DNA from: Amycolatopsis sp. NBC_00345
Lineage (GTDB): Bacteria; Actinomycetota; Actinomycetes; Mycobacteriales; Pseudonocardiaceae
NCBI RefSeq assembly: GCF_036116635.1
Contig: NZ_CP107995.1
Span: forward strand, 5,952,001 to 6,016,000
Reading direction: 5' to 3'
DNA length: 64,000 bases
The notes beneath the pieces are model-generated. The model was not told the origin of the DNA. It searched no databases and saw nothing but the letters and a program-made list of their open reading frames with translations. Within the stretch, counting starts at the first letter, position 1. Every line of letters starts with the position of its first letter. The position numbers were made by a program, and so were the translations under genes. Positions 28,201 through 36,455 of this stretch are shown one piece after another.

Positions 28201-29957
28201 AGCACCGACCAGTCCACGAACTTCCGCAGCTCCGCGTCGCACTCGGTCAGCCGTTCGGCGAACGCGGGCGACTGCCCGAGCAGCTCGATCGCCATGCCGG
28301 TCCACTGCGAGCCCTGGCCGGGGAACACGAACACGGTCTTGCCGCGCACGTCGGCGGTGCCGGTGACCACGTCGGGCCGCGACCCGCCGGCGGCCAGCGC
28401 GCGTAAGGCTTCGGCCGCCTGCTCGCTGTCTTCGGCGAGCACCACGGCGCGGTGGTCGAAGGACGCGCGCCCGGCGGCCAGCGTGTACGCGACGTCGTCG
28501 AGATTGCCATTGACCTGCGCGGAAAGCTGCGCGGCGGCCTCGGCCAGGGCGGCCGGGGTCTTCGCCGAGAGCGGCAGCGGATACACGGCAGACGCCGAAC
28601 GCCCGGTTTCCGCGGCTTCCGGCGCCTGTTCCAGAATCACGTGCGAGTTGGTACCGCTGGCGCCGAACGACGACACGGCGGCGCGGCGCGGCCGTGAGAC
28701 CTCCGGCCAGTCCCGCGGCTCGGTCAGCAGCTCGACCGCGCCCGCGGTCCAGTCGACGTGCGTCGACGGCGTGCCGACGTGCAGCGTGCGCGGCAGCTTC
28801 CCGTGCCGCAGCGCCTGCACCATCTTGATCACCCCGGCCACGCCGGCGGCGGCCTGCGGGTGCCCCATGTTCGACTTGATCGAACCGAGCAGCAGCGGCT
28901 CACCCGAGGTGCGCTGCCCGTACGTCTCCATCAGCGACTGGGCCTCGATCGGGTCACCCAGCTTGGTGCCGGTGCCGTGCGCCTCGACGGCGTCCACATC
29001 GCTCGCGGTAAGCCCGGCGTCGGCCAGCGCCGCCTCGATCACGCGGACCTGCGAAGGTCCGTTCGGGGCGGAGAAGCCGTTGCTGGCGCCGTCCTGGTTC
29101 ACCGCGGAACCACGCAGCAGCGCGAGGATCTGGTGCCCGTTGCGCCGGGCGTCCGACAGCCGCTCCAGCACGAGGACGCCGACCCCCTCGGCCCACGACG
29201 TGCCGTCGGCGTCGTCGGAGAACGATTTGCTGCGCCCGTCGGCGGCGAGTCCGCGGCGGCTGCAGAAGTCCACGAACAGCTCCGGCGTGCCCATCACCGC
29301 GACGCCGCTGGCGAGCGCCAGGGTGCAGTCGCCCCGGCGCAGCGCCTGCGCCGCCAGGTGCATCGCGACGAGCGACGACGAGCACGCGGTGTCCACCGAC
29401 ACCGAGGGGCCTTCCAGCCCGAGAGTGTAGGAAACCTGGCCGGAGACGAGACTGCCGTCCGGGCTGCCGCCGCTGTAGTCGTGGTACATCACCCCGGCGT
29501 AGACGCCGGTGGGGCTGCCCTTGAGCCGGTGCGGATCGAGCCCGGCGCGCTCGAACGCCTCCCAGGAGGCCTCGAGCAGGATGCGCTGCTGCGGATCGGC
29601 CCGGCGCGCGTCGCGCGGGCTGATGCCGAAGAACTCGGCGTCGAAGTCCGGTGCGTCGTAAAGGAAACCGCCGTGGCGCGTGTAGGTCTTGCCGGGACGC
29701 TCGGGCGTCGGGTCGTACACGCCCTCGATGTCCCAGCCGCGGTCGGCGGGGAACTCCCCGATCACGTCGCGGCCCCCGTCGACCACCTCCCAGAGGTCTT
29801 CCGGCGTCGCGATGCCCCCGGGATAGCGGCAGCTCATGCCGATGATCGCGATGGGCTCGGTGTCCCTGCTCTCCAGCTCGTGCACCCGGTGCCTGGCCTG
29901 CGTAAGGTCGGCCATCGCGCGCTTCAGATAGTCGCGGAGCTTGTCCTCGTTCCCCAT
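25203..29957 (-). CDS. Type I modular PKS (PKS B): KS-AT(methylmalonyl)-KR-ACP
   Basis: A single-module protein of 1584 residues. It has an N-terminal coiled-coil docking helix (KLRDYLKRAMADLTQARHRV), a KS with DTACSSS (Cys about 189), EAHGTGTKLGDP and NMGHPQAAAG, and an AT with GHSQGE (about 630) and YASHS (about 737). The last two are the signature of methylmalonyl-CoA selection, the only such AT in the window. There is no DH. The KR binds NADPH through TGGTGAVG (about 1172). It lacks the LDD triplet (it reads GVLTAEP) and has Trp eight residues before the catalytic Tyr (AAVWGTSGQPAYAASN), so it is A-type and should give an L-configured beta-hydroxyl. ACP LGFDSV (about 1467). The tail TTDELFALIDNELG fits a YLKR-type docking partner. 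It lies 47 bp upstream of PKS A. ATG 29957 is preferred over 29972 because GGGAAAG precedes it. Confidence 0.95.
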   Translation of the reverse strand: MGNEDKLRDYLKRAMADLTQARHRVHELESRDTEPIAIIGMSCRYPGGIATPEDLWEVVDGGRDVIGEFPADRGWDIEGVYDPTPERPGKTYTRHGGFLYDAPDFDAEFFGISPRDARRADPQQRILLEASWEAFERAGLDPHRLKGSPTGVYAGVMYHDYSGGSPDGSLVSGQVSYTLGLEGPSVSVDTACSSSLVAMHLAAQALRRGDCTLALASGVAVMGTPELFVDFCSRRGLAADGRSKSFSDDADGTSWAEGVGVLVLERLSDARRNGHQILALLRGSAVNQDGASNGFSAPNGPSQVRVIEAALADAGLTASDVDAVEAHGTGTKLGDPIEAQSLMETYGQRTSGEPLLLGSIKSNMGHPQAAAGVAGVIKMVQALRHGKLPRTLHVGTPSTHVDWTAGAVELLTEPRDWPEVSRPRRAAVSSFGASGTNSHVILEQAPEAAETGRSASAVYPLPLSAKTPAALAEAAAQLSAQVNGNLDDVAYTLAAGRASFDHRAVVLAEDSEQAAEALRALAAGGSRPDVVTGTADVRGKTVFVFPGQGSQWTGMAIELLGQSPAFAERLTECDAELRKFVDWSVLAVLRGEPGTPPADRVDVVQPMLWAVMVSLAALWRAHGVEPDMVIGHSQGEIAAASVAGALSLEDGARVVALRSKAIGDVLGGRGGGMLAAGLSAADLRTRLEAWDGRISLAADNGATSAVLSGDGDALDQLRDELVAEGFRAKRVPVDYASHSAHVEHLSDRLLADLGPIEPRLGDVAMTSTVNEEPVGKSTVDAGYWFTNLRTTVSFAPVVAKLAAAGYTRFIEVSPHPVLAMSIQETLDETGHAGAVVGTLRRDEGGLVRFATSMAEYAVRGGAAGWTSLVPGGRLVELPTYPFQHKRFWHEEESAAEQPGAAPVADQEFWQDVTGGDVDALAARLGVEAAPLAEVVPALAAWHGRRTELSTVDSWRYRVSWAPLSGVTGGLKGAWLVILPAGVPEAADLAEALAEQGDVVRVIAPAGRAELAEVIEEATTLRPFDGVLSLLALDTREHPEGPALTTPVAATITLLQALQDIAVDAPAWVVTRGAVAVDAFSDADPAAAAVWGLGTVAALDRPGTWGGLVDVTGTEDVARLAAVLSGVDSEDQVAIRPSGVFGKRMVRAPLAGTGAAAEPWQPRGTVLVTGGTGAVGANVARWLAGRGAEHLVLTSRRGLEAPGARELVEELSGTRVTVAACDVSNRTALEALLAEHPPSAVVHAAGVLTAEPLLADVTPAEFAAATRAKVTGAALLDELLGDTELDAFVLMSSGAAVWGTSGQPAYAASNAYLDALARRRRAAGKTATAVAWGSWGGGGMVDAEASDLLRRIGLAEMDPRLAAEALGQALDHDESQLVVADIDWTVFAPVYQLARPRPLLRGLPEVTADDTGATAEPTGDLKGQLASLTPAEQQRTLLELVRGQVAVVAGYDAGSTVEAARAFKELGFDSVTAVDLRNRLGASTGLKLPATVAFDHVNPQALAEHLWTQLCEGVAEVPLEVELDRLEAVAAGLDAAEIDRSRVVARLQAMVTTLHQTLAGGTAGAALEAATTDELFALIDNELGA

Positions 29958-30021
29958 GGCTTTCCCGTTCATCGAGGTTGTTCGCGATGGTTCGTTACCG
30001 GCTGGTGGAGCCCGCCCGGTG

Positions 30022-33000
30022 TCAAGAGATGCCCAGTTCGTTGTCCAGCACGGCAAAGAGCTCGTCGTCGGTGGCGGCGTCGAAATCGGCCTCCGGCGCG
30101 TCGTGGCCGGTGTTCGCGTCGGCCCACTTGCGCACCAGGGCGTCGAGCCGGGCGGTGACCTTCGCGGCCGAGCCGTTGAGCGACCCGGCGGAGCTGAGCG
30201 CTGCCTCGAGCCGGTCGATCTCGGCCAGCAGCGGCTCCGCGGCGCCTCGGCCCGGGCCGAGCAGTTCGTGCAGGCGCCGGGCGAGCGCGGCCGGCGTCGG
30301 GTGGTCGAACACGATGGTCGCGGTCAGTTTCAGGCCGGTCAGCGCACCGAGCTGGTTGCGCAGCTCCACCGAGGTGAGCGAGTCGAAGCCCATCTCCTGG
30401 AAGGCGCGCCCTGGCTCGACCGACGCGGCCGATGTGAACCCGAGCACCGCCGCGACCTGCTCGGACACCACACCCAGGAGGTAGGCCTCGCGCTCGGTCT
30501 CGGGCAACGTGCCCAGCCGGGCGGCGACCGCGCCGCCGGACCGGGCGGCCGGGCGGCGGCCCGGCGCGGGCCGGACGAGCCCGCGCAAAACCGGCGGAGG
30601 AGCGTCGGTGCGGGCGCGCAGCGCCGCAAGGTCGAGCTTCACCGGCGCGAGCACGGCATCCTCGGCGACGAGGCACGCATCGAGCAGGGCGAGGGCCTCG
30701 TCGGTGGCCATCGGCGGTGTGCCGAGGCGGCGCAGACGGCGGAAGTCGGCCTCGTCGAGCTCGCCGGCCATGCCACCGTCCTCGGCCCAGGCACCCCAGT
30801 CCAGTGCCGTCGCCGCGAGCCCCTGGGCCCGGCGATGGCCGGCCAGCCCGTCGAGGTAGGCGTTGGCGGCGGCGTATCCGGCTTGGCCGGCCGCGAGGAC
30901 GGTGCTCGCGGCCGAAGAGAACAGGACAAACGCGTCCAGGTCGCGGGTCAGCTCGTGCAGGTGCCACGCGCCGTCGACCTTGGGGGCGAAGACACGGTCC
31001 AGCTCGTCTTCGGTGAGAGCCTCGACCCGGCCGGCGGAGGGGACGCCCGCGGCGTGCAGGACGGCGGTCAGCGGCGCCTCGGCCGGGATCGCGTCGAACA
31101 GCGACCGCACGGACGCCGCCTCGGTGACGTCGCACCTCGCGATCGTCACCTCGGCGCCCAGCTGCCGGAGTTCTTCGCGCAGCTCGGCCGCCCCGGGAGC
31201 GTCGGCGCCCCGGCGGCTGGTGAGCAGCAGGCGGCGCACCCCGTGCCGCGTCACCAGGTGCTTCGCGACCACGGCGCCGAGCCCGCCCGTGCCCCCGGTG
31301 ATGAGGACAGTCCCGTCGGGGTTCCAGCTCAGCTCCCTCGCCGGCGGCGTCGCGGGGGTCAGGCGCGGCACGAGGACCTTGCCCTCGCGGACGGCCACCT
31401 CGGGCTCGCCGGTGGCCAGGGCCGGCCCGGAGTCGCCGCCCGCGTCGAGGTCGACGAGGACGAACCGGCCCGGGTTCTCGGCCTCGGCCGCCCGCACCAG
31501 GCCCCAGACCGGCGCGACGGCCGGGTTGACGTCCTCGCCGTCGACCGACACCGCGCCGCGCGTGACCACGGCCAAGCGGGTCTCGCCGTCCTCGGCGAGC
31601 AGTGCCTGGACAGCGGCGAGCACCTGCCGCGTGACCGCACGAGCCGCGGCGGGCACCGGACCGTCCACAGTGGTCACTTCCAGCACCTTCGCGGCGCCGG
31701 CGTTCCCGGTCGGCGAAGCGGGCTCCCACGAAACCCGGAACAGCGAGTCCCGGCTCGATGCCAGCTTGTCCAGCGAGATCGGCCGCGCGGCCAGTGACTC
31801 GACGGACAGCACGGGCTCGCCGGTGGCGTCGGCGATCCGCAGCGTGATGGTGTCGGTGCTGCTCGGCGACACGTGCACTCGCAGCGCCGCCGCGCCCGCA
31901 CGGTGCAGGGTGGTGCCGGTGAAGGCGAACGGCAGCATCGGCTTCACTTCGCCGTCGTCGGTCACCGGGCCGAACAGCTGGGCGTGCATCGCGGCATCGA
32001 GCAGCGCCGGGTGCAGGCCGTAGTCAAGGGCGTCGGCGCCGTCGGGCAGGGCGACCTCGGCGTACACGTCGTCGCCGCGGCGCCACATCGCACGCAGGCC
32101 CTGGAAGGCGGGCCCGTAGTCGTAGCCCAGCTCCGCGAGCCGCGCGTACGGTTCGGCCAGCTCGACCTCGACGGCACCCGCGGGCGGCCACTCGGCCAAG
32201 TCGAACGACGGCGGCTCCGCCTCGGCACTCACGAACCCCTCGGCGTGCCGGAGCCAGGCGTCCTCGCCGTCGAGTCGCGAGTGGACAGTGACGCGGCGGC
32301 GGCCGTTCTCCTCGGCTTCCACCGACACCTGGATCGCCGCGCCCGCGCCTTCGGCCAGCGTCAGCGGGGCCTGAAGCGTCAGCTCCTCGATCCGGGTGCA
32401 GCCGGCCTCGTCGGCGGCGCGCTGCGCCAGCTCGAGGAAAGCCGTTCCGGGCAACAGGATCGTGCCGAGGACGACGTGGTCGGCCAGCCATGGCGTGGTG
32501 TCCGCGGAGAGCCGGCCGGTGAGCACCAGCGTGTCGGCATCCGGGACCCGCACGACGGCGCTGAGCATGGGGTGCCCGGCGGACTGCTGGCCATGGTCGG
32601 CGGCGGTGGTCGTGGTGGCGGTGGTGGCGGGCAGCCAGTAGCGGGTGCGGCGGAACGAATAGGTGGGCAGCGCGACCGGCCGGGCACCGGCGTAGAACGC
32701 CGCCCAGTCCACGGGAATCCCCCGGGCGTGCAGGGTCGCGAGCGCGGTGACGACGGTGTGGGCCTCGGCGCGGTCCTTGCGCTGGGCCGGGACGAACGCC
32801 AATCCGTTGTTCTCCGGCGCAGTGTCCTCCAGCGCGGCCCGCGCGGCAGCGGTGAGCACCGCGCCCGGCCCCACCTCGACGAACGTCCGGACACCCTGGC
32901 CGGCCAGCGTGCGCACGCCGTCGTGGAACCGGACGGCCGCACGGACCTGGCGCACCCAGTACTCCGGCGTCGCCAGGTCGGCGTCGGCGGAGACCGTCGA

Positions 33001-35289
33001 GATGATGGGGATCTCGGGCTTGGCGTAGGTGAGCTTCTTCGCGACGGCGGAGAACTCGGCGAGCATCGGCTCCATCAGCGGCGAGTGGAAAGCGTGCGAG
33101 ACGCGCAGCTTCGAGGTCTTGCGGCCGGGGAACTGGGCGGCGACGGCGGCCGTGCCGTCCTCGGCGCCCGAGACCACCAGCGCGTCCGGGCCGTTGATCG
33201 CGGCGATGCTCACCCCGGCCGTGAGCAGCGGGGTCACCTCGGCTTCGGTGGCCTGGATCGCGACCATCGCGCCACCCGCCGGCAGGGCCTGCATGAGCTT
33301 CGCCCGCGCGGCGACCAGCGTGCAGGCGTCGCCGAGCGAAAGCACCCCGGCGACGTGCGCCGCGGCCAGCTCGCCGATCGAGTGGCCGAGGAGGAAGTCG
33401 GGCCGCACGCCCCACGTCCGGAGCAGCCGGTACAGCGCGACCTCGACGGCGAACAGCGCGGGCTGCGTGTAACCGGTCTGCTCCAGTGCTTCTTCGTCGT
33501 CCAGCACCGTCCGCAGTGGACGGTCCAGGTGCTGGTCCAGTTCGGCGGCCACGGCGTCGAGCGCTTCGGCGAACGCCGGGTACTGCTCGGCGAGAACCAG
33601 CCCCATCCCGGGGCGCTGGGCGCCCTGACCGGTGAACAGGAACGCCGTCCGGCCGCTGCCACGCCGGTCGCGCACCACGCCGGGCGCGTCGGCACCCTCG
33701 GCGAGCGCGGTCAGCCCGGCGAGCAGTTCCGTGCGGTCGGCGCCGACGACGACGGCCCGGTGGTCCAGGGCCGAACGGGTCGTGGCGAGCGAGAAACCGA
33801 TGTCCGCCAAGGAATCAGCGGCATCGACGTGGCCGGCGAGCCGCTGGGCCTGTGCGGCCAGGGTGTCCGGCGAATCGGCCGATACCGGCCACGCGTGGAC
33901 GGGCGGCGCGGGCGGGGTCACCGGCTCTTCCGGCTTGGCCTCCACCTGCTCGATGATCACGTGGGCGTTGGTGCCGCTGATGCCGAACGACGACACCGCG
34001 CCGCGGCGTGGCCGGGACACCGCGGGCCACTCGCGAGCCTCGGTGAGCAGTTCGACGCGGCCGGCCGACCAGTCGACGTGCGGCGACGGCGCGTCCACGT
34101 GCAGGGTCTTCGGCAGCACGCCGTGGCGGATGGCCTGCACGACCTTGATCACGCCGCCGACCCCGGCGGCGGCCTGCGCATGCCCGATGTTCGACTTGAG
34201 CGAGCCGAGCCACAGCGGTTCTCCGGGCTCTTCGCCGCGCTGGCCGTAGGTCGCCAGCAGTGCCTGCGCCTCGATCGGGTCGCCCAGCTTCGTTCCCGTG
34301 CCATGGCCTTCGACCAGGTCGACGTCCGATGTGGACAGTCCGGCCGACTCGAGGGCCAGCTGGATGACCCGCTGCTGCGCCGGCCCATTGGGGACGGTGA
34401 GCCCGCTGGATGCGCCGTCCGAGTTCACCGCGCTGCCCCGCACGACGGCGAGCACGTCGTGGCCGAGCCGGCGAGCTTCGGACAGCCGCTCGACCACGAG
34501 CACGCCGACGCCCTCGCCCCAGCCCGTGCCGTCAGCGCTCGCGGCGAACGCCTTGCAGCGTCCGTCGTCCGACAGGCCGCGCTGCTCGCTGAAGTCCACG
34601 AACGTCTCCGGCGTGGCCATCACCGTGACCCCGCCGACGAGGGCCAGCGCGCAATCGCCGCGGCGCAGCGCCTGGATGGCCCAGTGCAGGGCGACCAGCG
34701 AGGACGAGCACGCGGTGTCCACCGACACCGCCGGCCCCTCCAGGCCGAGCGCATACGCGACCCGGCCGGAGACGACGCTGCCGGCGGCCGCGTGGCCGCG
34801 GTAGTCGTGGTACATCACCCCGGCGAACACGCCGGTGTTGCTGCCGCGCAGCGTCTCGGGCACGATGCCGGCGCGCTCCAGCGCGGTCCAGGACGTCTGC
34901 AGCAGCAACCGCTGCTGGGCGTCCATCGCGAGCGCCTCGCGCGGCGAGATGCCGAAGAACTCCGGGTCGAACTCGGCGGCGTCGTAGAGGAAGCCCGCCT
35001 CGCGGGTGTTCGTGGTGCCGGGACGCTCGCCCGCCGGGTCGTAGAGCGCCTCCAGCGGCCAGCCGCGGTCGGCCGGGAACGGGCCGACCGCGTCGGTGCC
35101 GGACGCCACCAGCTCCCACAGGTCCTCCGGGGAGGCGACCCCGCCGGGATACCGGCAGTCCATGCCGACGATCGCGATCGGCTCGGCGCCGGCGTCGCGC
35201 ACATCCCGCAGGGCCTGCTTCGCCTCGCGCAGTTCGGTGGTCGCACGCTTGAGGTAACCGAGCAGCTTGCCTTCGTTTTCCGTGCTCAC
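30022..35289 (-). CDS. Type I modular PKS (PKS C): KS-AT(malonyl)-DH-KR-ACP
   Basis: A single-module protein of 1755 residues with a GTG start at 35289. Docking helix KLLGYLKRATTELREAKQAL. KS with DTACSSS (Cys about 191) and EGHGTGTKLGDP. AT with GHSIGE (about 635) and HAFHSPLMEPM (about 732; malonyl). DH with intact HVVLGTILLP (about 937) and the DAAMH second motif. KR with TGGTGGLG (about 1333) and an intact catalytic GYAAAN (about 1473). Its stereochemical fingerprint is unclear: the usual LDD is replaced by GVPSAGRV, and no A-type Trp is present. ACP MGFDSL (about 1637). The tail DDELFAVLDNELG matches the docking type accepted by YLKR helices, such as that of PKS B 64 bp downstream. A TTAGGGGT motif lies about 130 bp upstream of the start. 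Confidence 0.95.
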   Translation of the reverse strand: MSTENEGKLLGYLKRATTELREAKQALRDVRDAGAEPIAIVGMDCRYPGGVASPEDLWELVASGTDAVGPFPADRGWPLEALYDPAGERPGTTNTREAGFLYDAAEFDPEFFGISPREALAMDAQQRLLLQTSWTALERAGIVPETLRGSNTGVFAGVMYHDYRGHAAAGSVVSGRVAYALGLEGPAVSVDTACSSSLVALHWAIQALRRGDCALALVGGVTVMATPETFVDFSEQRGLSDDGRCKAFAASADGTGWGEGVGVLVVERLSEARRLGHDVLAVVRGSAVNSDGASSGLTVPNGPAQQRVIQLALESAGLSTSDVDLVEGHGTGTKLGDPIEAQALLATYGQRGEEPGEPLWLGSLKSNIGHAQAAAGVGGVIKVVQAIRHGVLPKTLHVDAPSPHVDWSAGRVELLTEAREWPAVSRPRRGAVSSFGISGTNAHVIIEQVEAKPEEPVTPPAPPVHAWPVSADSPDTLAAQAQRLAGHVDAADSLADIGFSLATTRSALDHRAVVVGADRTELLAGLTALAEGADAPGVVRDRRGSGRTAFLFTGQGAQRPGMGLVLAEQYPAFAEALDAVAAELDQHLDRPLRTVLDDEEALEQTGYTQPALFAVEVALYRLLRTWGVRPDFLLGHSIGELAAAHVAGVLSLGDACTLVAARAKLMQALPAGGAMVAIQATEAEVTPLLTAGVSIAAINGPDALVVSGAEDGTAAVAAQFPGRKTSKLRVSHAFHSPLMEPMLAEFSAVAKKLTYAKPEIPIISTVSADADLATPEYWVRQVRAAVRFHDGVRTLAGQGVRTFVEVGPGAVLTAAARAALEDTAPENNGLAFVPAQRKDRAEAHTVVTALATLHARGIPVDWAAFYAGARPVALPTYSFRRTRYWLPATTATTTTAADHGQQSAGHPMLSAVVRVPDADTLVLTGRLSADTTPWLADHVVLGTILLPGTAFLELAQRAADEAGCTRIEELTLQAPLTLAEGAGAAIQVSVEAEENGRRRVTVHSRLDGEDAWLRHAEGFVSAEAEPPSFDLAEWPPAGAVEVELAEPYARLAELGYDYGPAFQGLRAMWRRGDDVYAEVALPDGADALDYGLHPALLDAAMHAQLFGPVTDDGEVKPMLPFAFTGTTLHRAGAAALRVHVSPSSTDTITLRIADATGEPVLSVESLAARPISLDKLASSRDSLFRVSWEPASPTGNAGAAKVLEVTTVDGPVPAAARAVTRQVLAAVQALLAEDGETRLAVVTRGAVSVDGEDVNPAVAPVWGLVRAAEAENPGRFVLVDLDAGGDSGPALATGEPEVAVREGKVLVPRLTPATPPARELSWNPDGTVLITGGTGGLGAVVAKHLVTRHGVRRLLLTSRRGADAPGAAELREELRQLGAEVTIARCDVTEAASVRSLFDAIPAEAPLTAVLHAAGVPSAGRVEALTEDELDRVFAPKVDGAWHLHELTRDLDAFVLFSSAASTVLAAGQAGYAAANAYLDGLAGHRRAQGLAATALDWGAWAEDGGMAGELDEADFRRLRRLGTPPMATDEALALLDACLVAEDAVLAPVKLDLAALRARTDAPPPVLRGLVRPAPGRRPAARSGGAVAARLGTLPETEREAYLLGVVSEQVAAVLGFTSAASVEPGRAFQEMGFDSLTSVELRNQLGALTGLKLTATIVFDHPTPAALARRLHELLGPGRGAAEPLLAEIDRLEAALSSAGSLNGSAAKVTARLDALVRKWADANTGHDAPEADFDAATDDELFAVLDNELGIS

Positions 35290-35418
35290 GTCATTACCCC
35301 CATTCCGGCACCAACGGAGCAGAAAATGGCACTCACGTAATCGACCGCCTCAGTAAGTCGCCGCGATTTTGCAGGTGATTCCGCGGCAAACGCTACCCAG
35401 ATGTCTGCTCCCGCCCTA

Positions 35419-35428
35419 CCCCTAACGG
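35419..35428 (-). promoter_or_regulatory. TTAGGGG motif upstream of PKS C
   Basis: On the minus strand this reads CCGTTAGGGG followed by TAGGG, about 130 bp before the PKS C start codon and in the same orientation. The 11-mer CCGTTAGGGGT is identical to the site at 41560-41570. The surrounding interval, 35290-35447, holds no gene. Confidence 0.45.
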
Positions 35429-35447
35429 GCCGGGCCGACCCCCGTTA

Positions 35448-36359
35448 TCAGCGGATCAGTTCGGCCACGACGGCGGGTGGGGCGGGCAGCGCGGCGATCT
35501 CTTCCCGCAACGCCTTCGCGGCGCGGCAAAGCTTTTCATCGGACGTCAGCGTGCGGACCCCTTCGCCGAAGCCGGTCTTTCCGGCGCCGGCCGCCGCGAT
35601 CCGCGGGGCGATCGCCGATTCGGTCAGGGAAAGCTGGGGCAGGCCGTACGCCGCCGCCGCGAGCGCGAGTGCCGCGTCGCCGTCGTGGATGACCGCGGCA
35701 CACGTCGGCAGCAGCGCGGCCGGTGGCGCGGAGTCGACGAGCCTGACGTTGGCCGGCATCGCGACTCCGGCCGGGATGCGGGCCGCCTCGGCCGCGCACA
35801 CCAGTTCGAAGTCCGCTTCCGCGACCGCGTCGAACACCGGGCCGAACATCGTCTCGTCGGTGAGTGACAGCAGCGCGCGGCTGCGCCTTGCCTTGCGGCG
35901 CAACCAGTTCGGCACCACGACGGGGCCGAAGTAGGGCACGTGCCGGACCGCGCGGGCCGGACCGCCCCCGGCCCGCAGCGAAGGCGGCACGGTGTCCAAG
36001 GTGATATCCGCGTCCCCTGAGTTACCCAGCTCCGGCTCGTCCAGCGCGCCGAGCACCCGGACGGCGACGGCCCCGACCGCCCGCGCGGCGGCCGTTCCCG
36101 CCGGTGCGCGGGCGTCGGAGACCACGACCTGGGGCCGCCACAGCTCGGCGAACTCGACCAGGGCCGCGGACTCGGCGAGCGAGGCTTCGTCACCGCTTTC
36201 CAGCTTGACCGCCACACAACTGGTGCGGAGGATCTCTTCGATGAAAGCCGGGCGTCCGGCGATTTTCACGTCATGGCCCGCCGTCCGCAATGCCCACGCG
36301 AGAGGCGCGAGATTATGCAGCCGGGCGGGCGAAGACGGGGCGGCCATGAGCACACGCAT
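35448..36359 (-). CDS. Compact glycosyltransferase-like protein (macrolide GT1 type), possibly impaired
   Basis: This 303-residue protein begins MRVLMAAPSSPARLHNLAPL, the start of activator-dependent macrolide glycosyltransferases (DesVII/EryCIII type), and continues with WALRTAGHDV, WRPQVVVSDARAPAG and VRHVPYFGPVVVPNWLRR, all recognisable family segments. It is about 100 residues shorter than the usual 400-430. The donor-binding loop that normally reads HHGGAGT is HDGDAAL (in LLPTCAAVIHDGDAALALAA), so sugar-nucleotide binding may be weakened or changed. ATG 36359 has GGAGTGG 7 nt upstream. It follows the exporter operon's terminator hairpin and precedes PKS C. It is the only intact-frame glycosyltransferase in the window and the obvious candidate to use the sugar made by the 41.8-44.8 kb genes, if it is active. 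A decayed relative lies at 46.7-47.2 kb. Confidence 0.75.
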   Translation of the reverse strand: MRVLMAAPSSPARLHNLAPLAWALRTAGHDVKIAGRPAFIEEILRTSCVAVKLESGDEASLAESAALVEFAELWRPQVVVSDARAPAGTAAARAVGAVAVRVLGALDEPELGNSGDADITLDTVPPSLRAGGGPARAVRHVPYFGPVVVPNWLRRKARRSRALLSLTDETMFGPVFDAVAEADFELVCAAEAARIPAGVAMPANVRLVDSAPPAALLPTCAAVIHDGDAALALAAAAYGLPQLSLTESAIAPRIAAAGAGKTGFGEGVRTLTSDEKLCRAAKALREEIAALPAPPAVVAELIR

Positions 36360-36383
36360 GGAATCCACTCCAAATAAAAGGAA

Positions 36384-36444
36384 ACCGGGGCACACCCGGC
36401 GCGGATAGTTGAGTCGAAACTATCCACGCCGGAGGTGCCCCGGT
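36384..36444. terminator. Terminator hairpin after the FtsX-type permease gene
   Basis: A 27-nt stem, 36384-36410 with 36418-36444 (ACCGGGGCAC ... GTGCCCCGGT), two mismatches and one G-U, loop GAGTCGA. It lies 12 bp past the permease stop and upstream of the glycosyltransferase start, so it separates two leftward transcription units. Confidence 0.8.
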
Positions 36445-36455
36445 ACCCCTATCGC

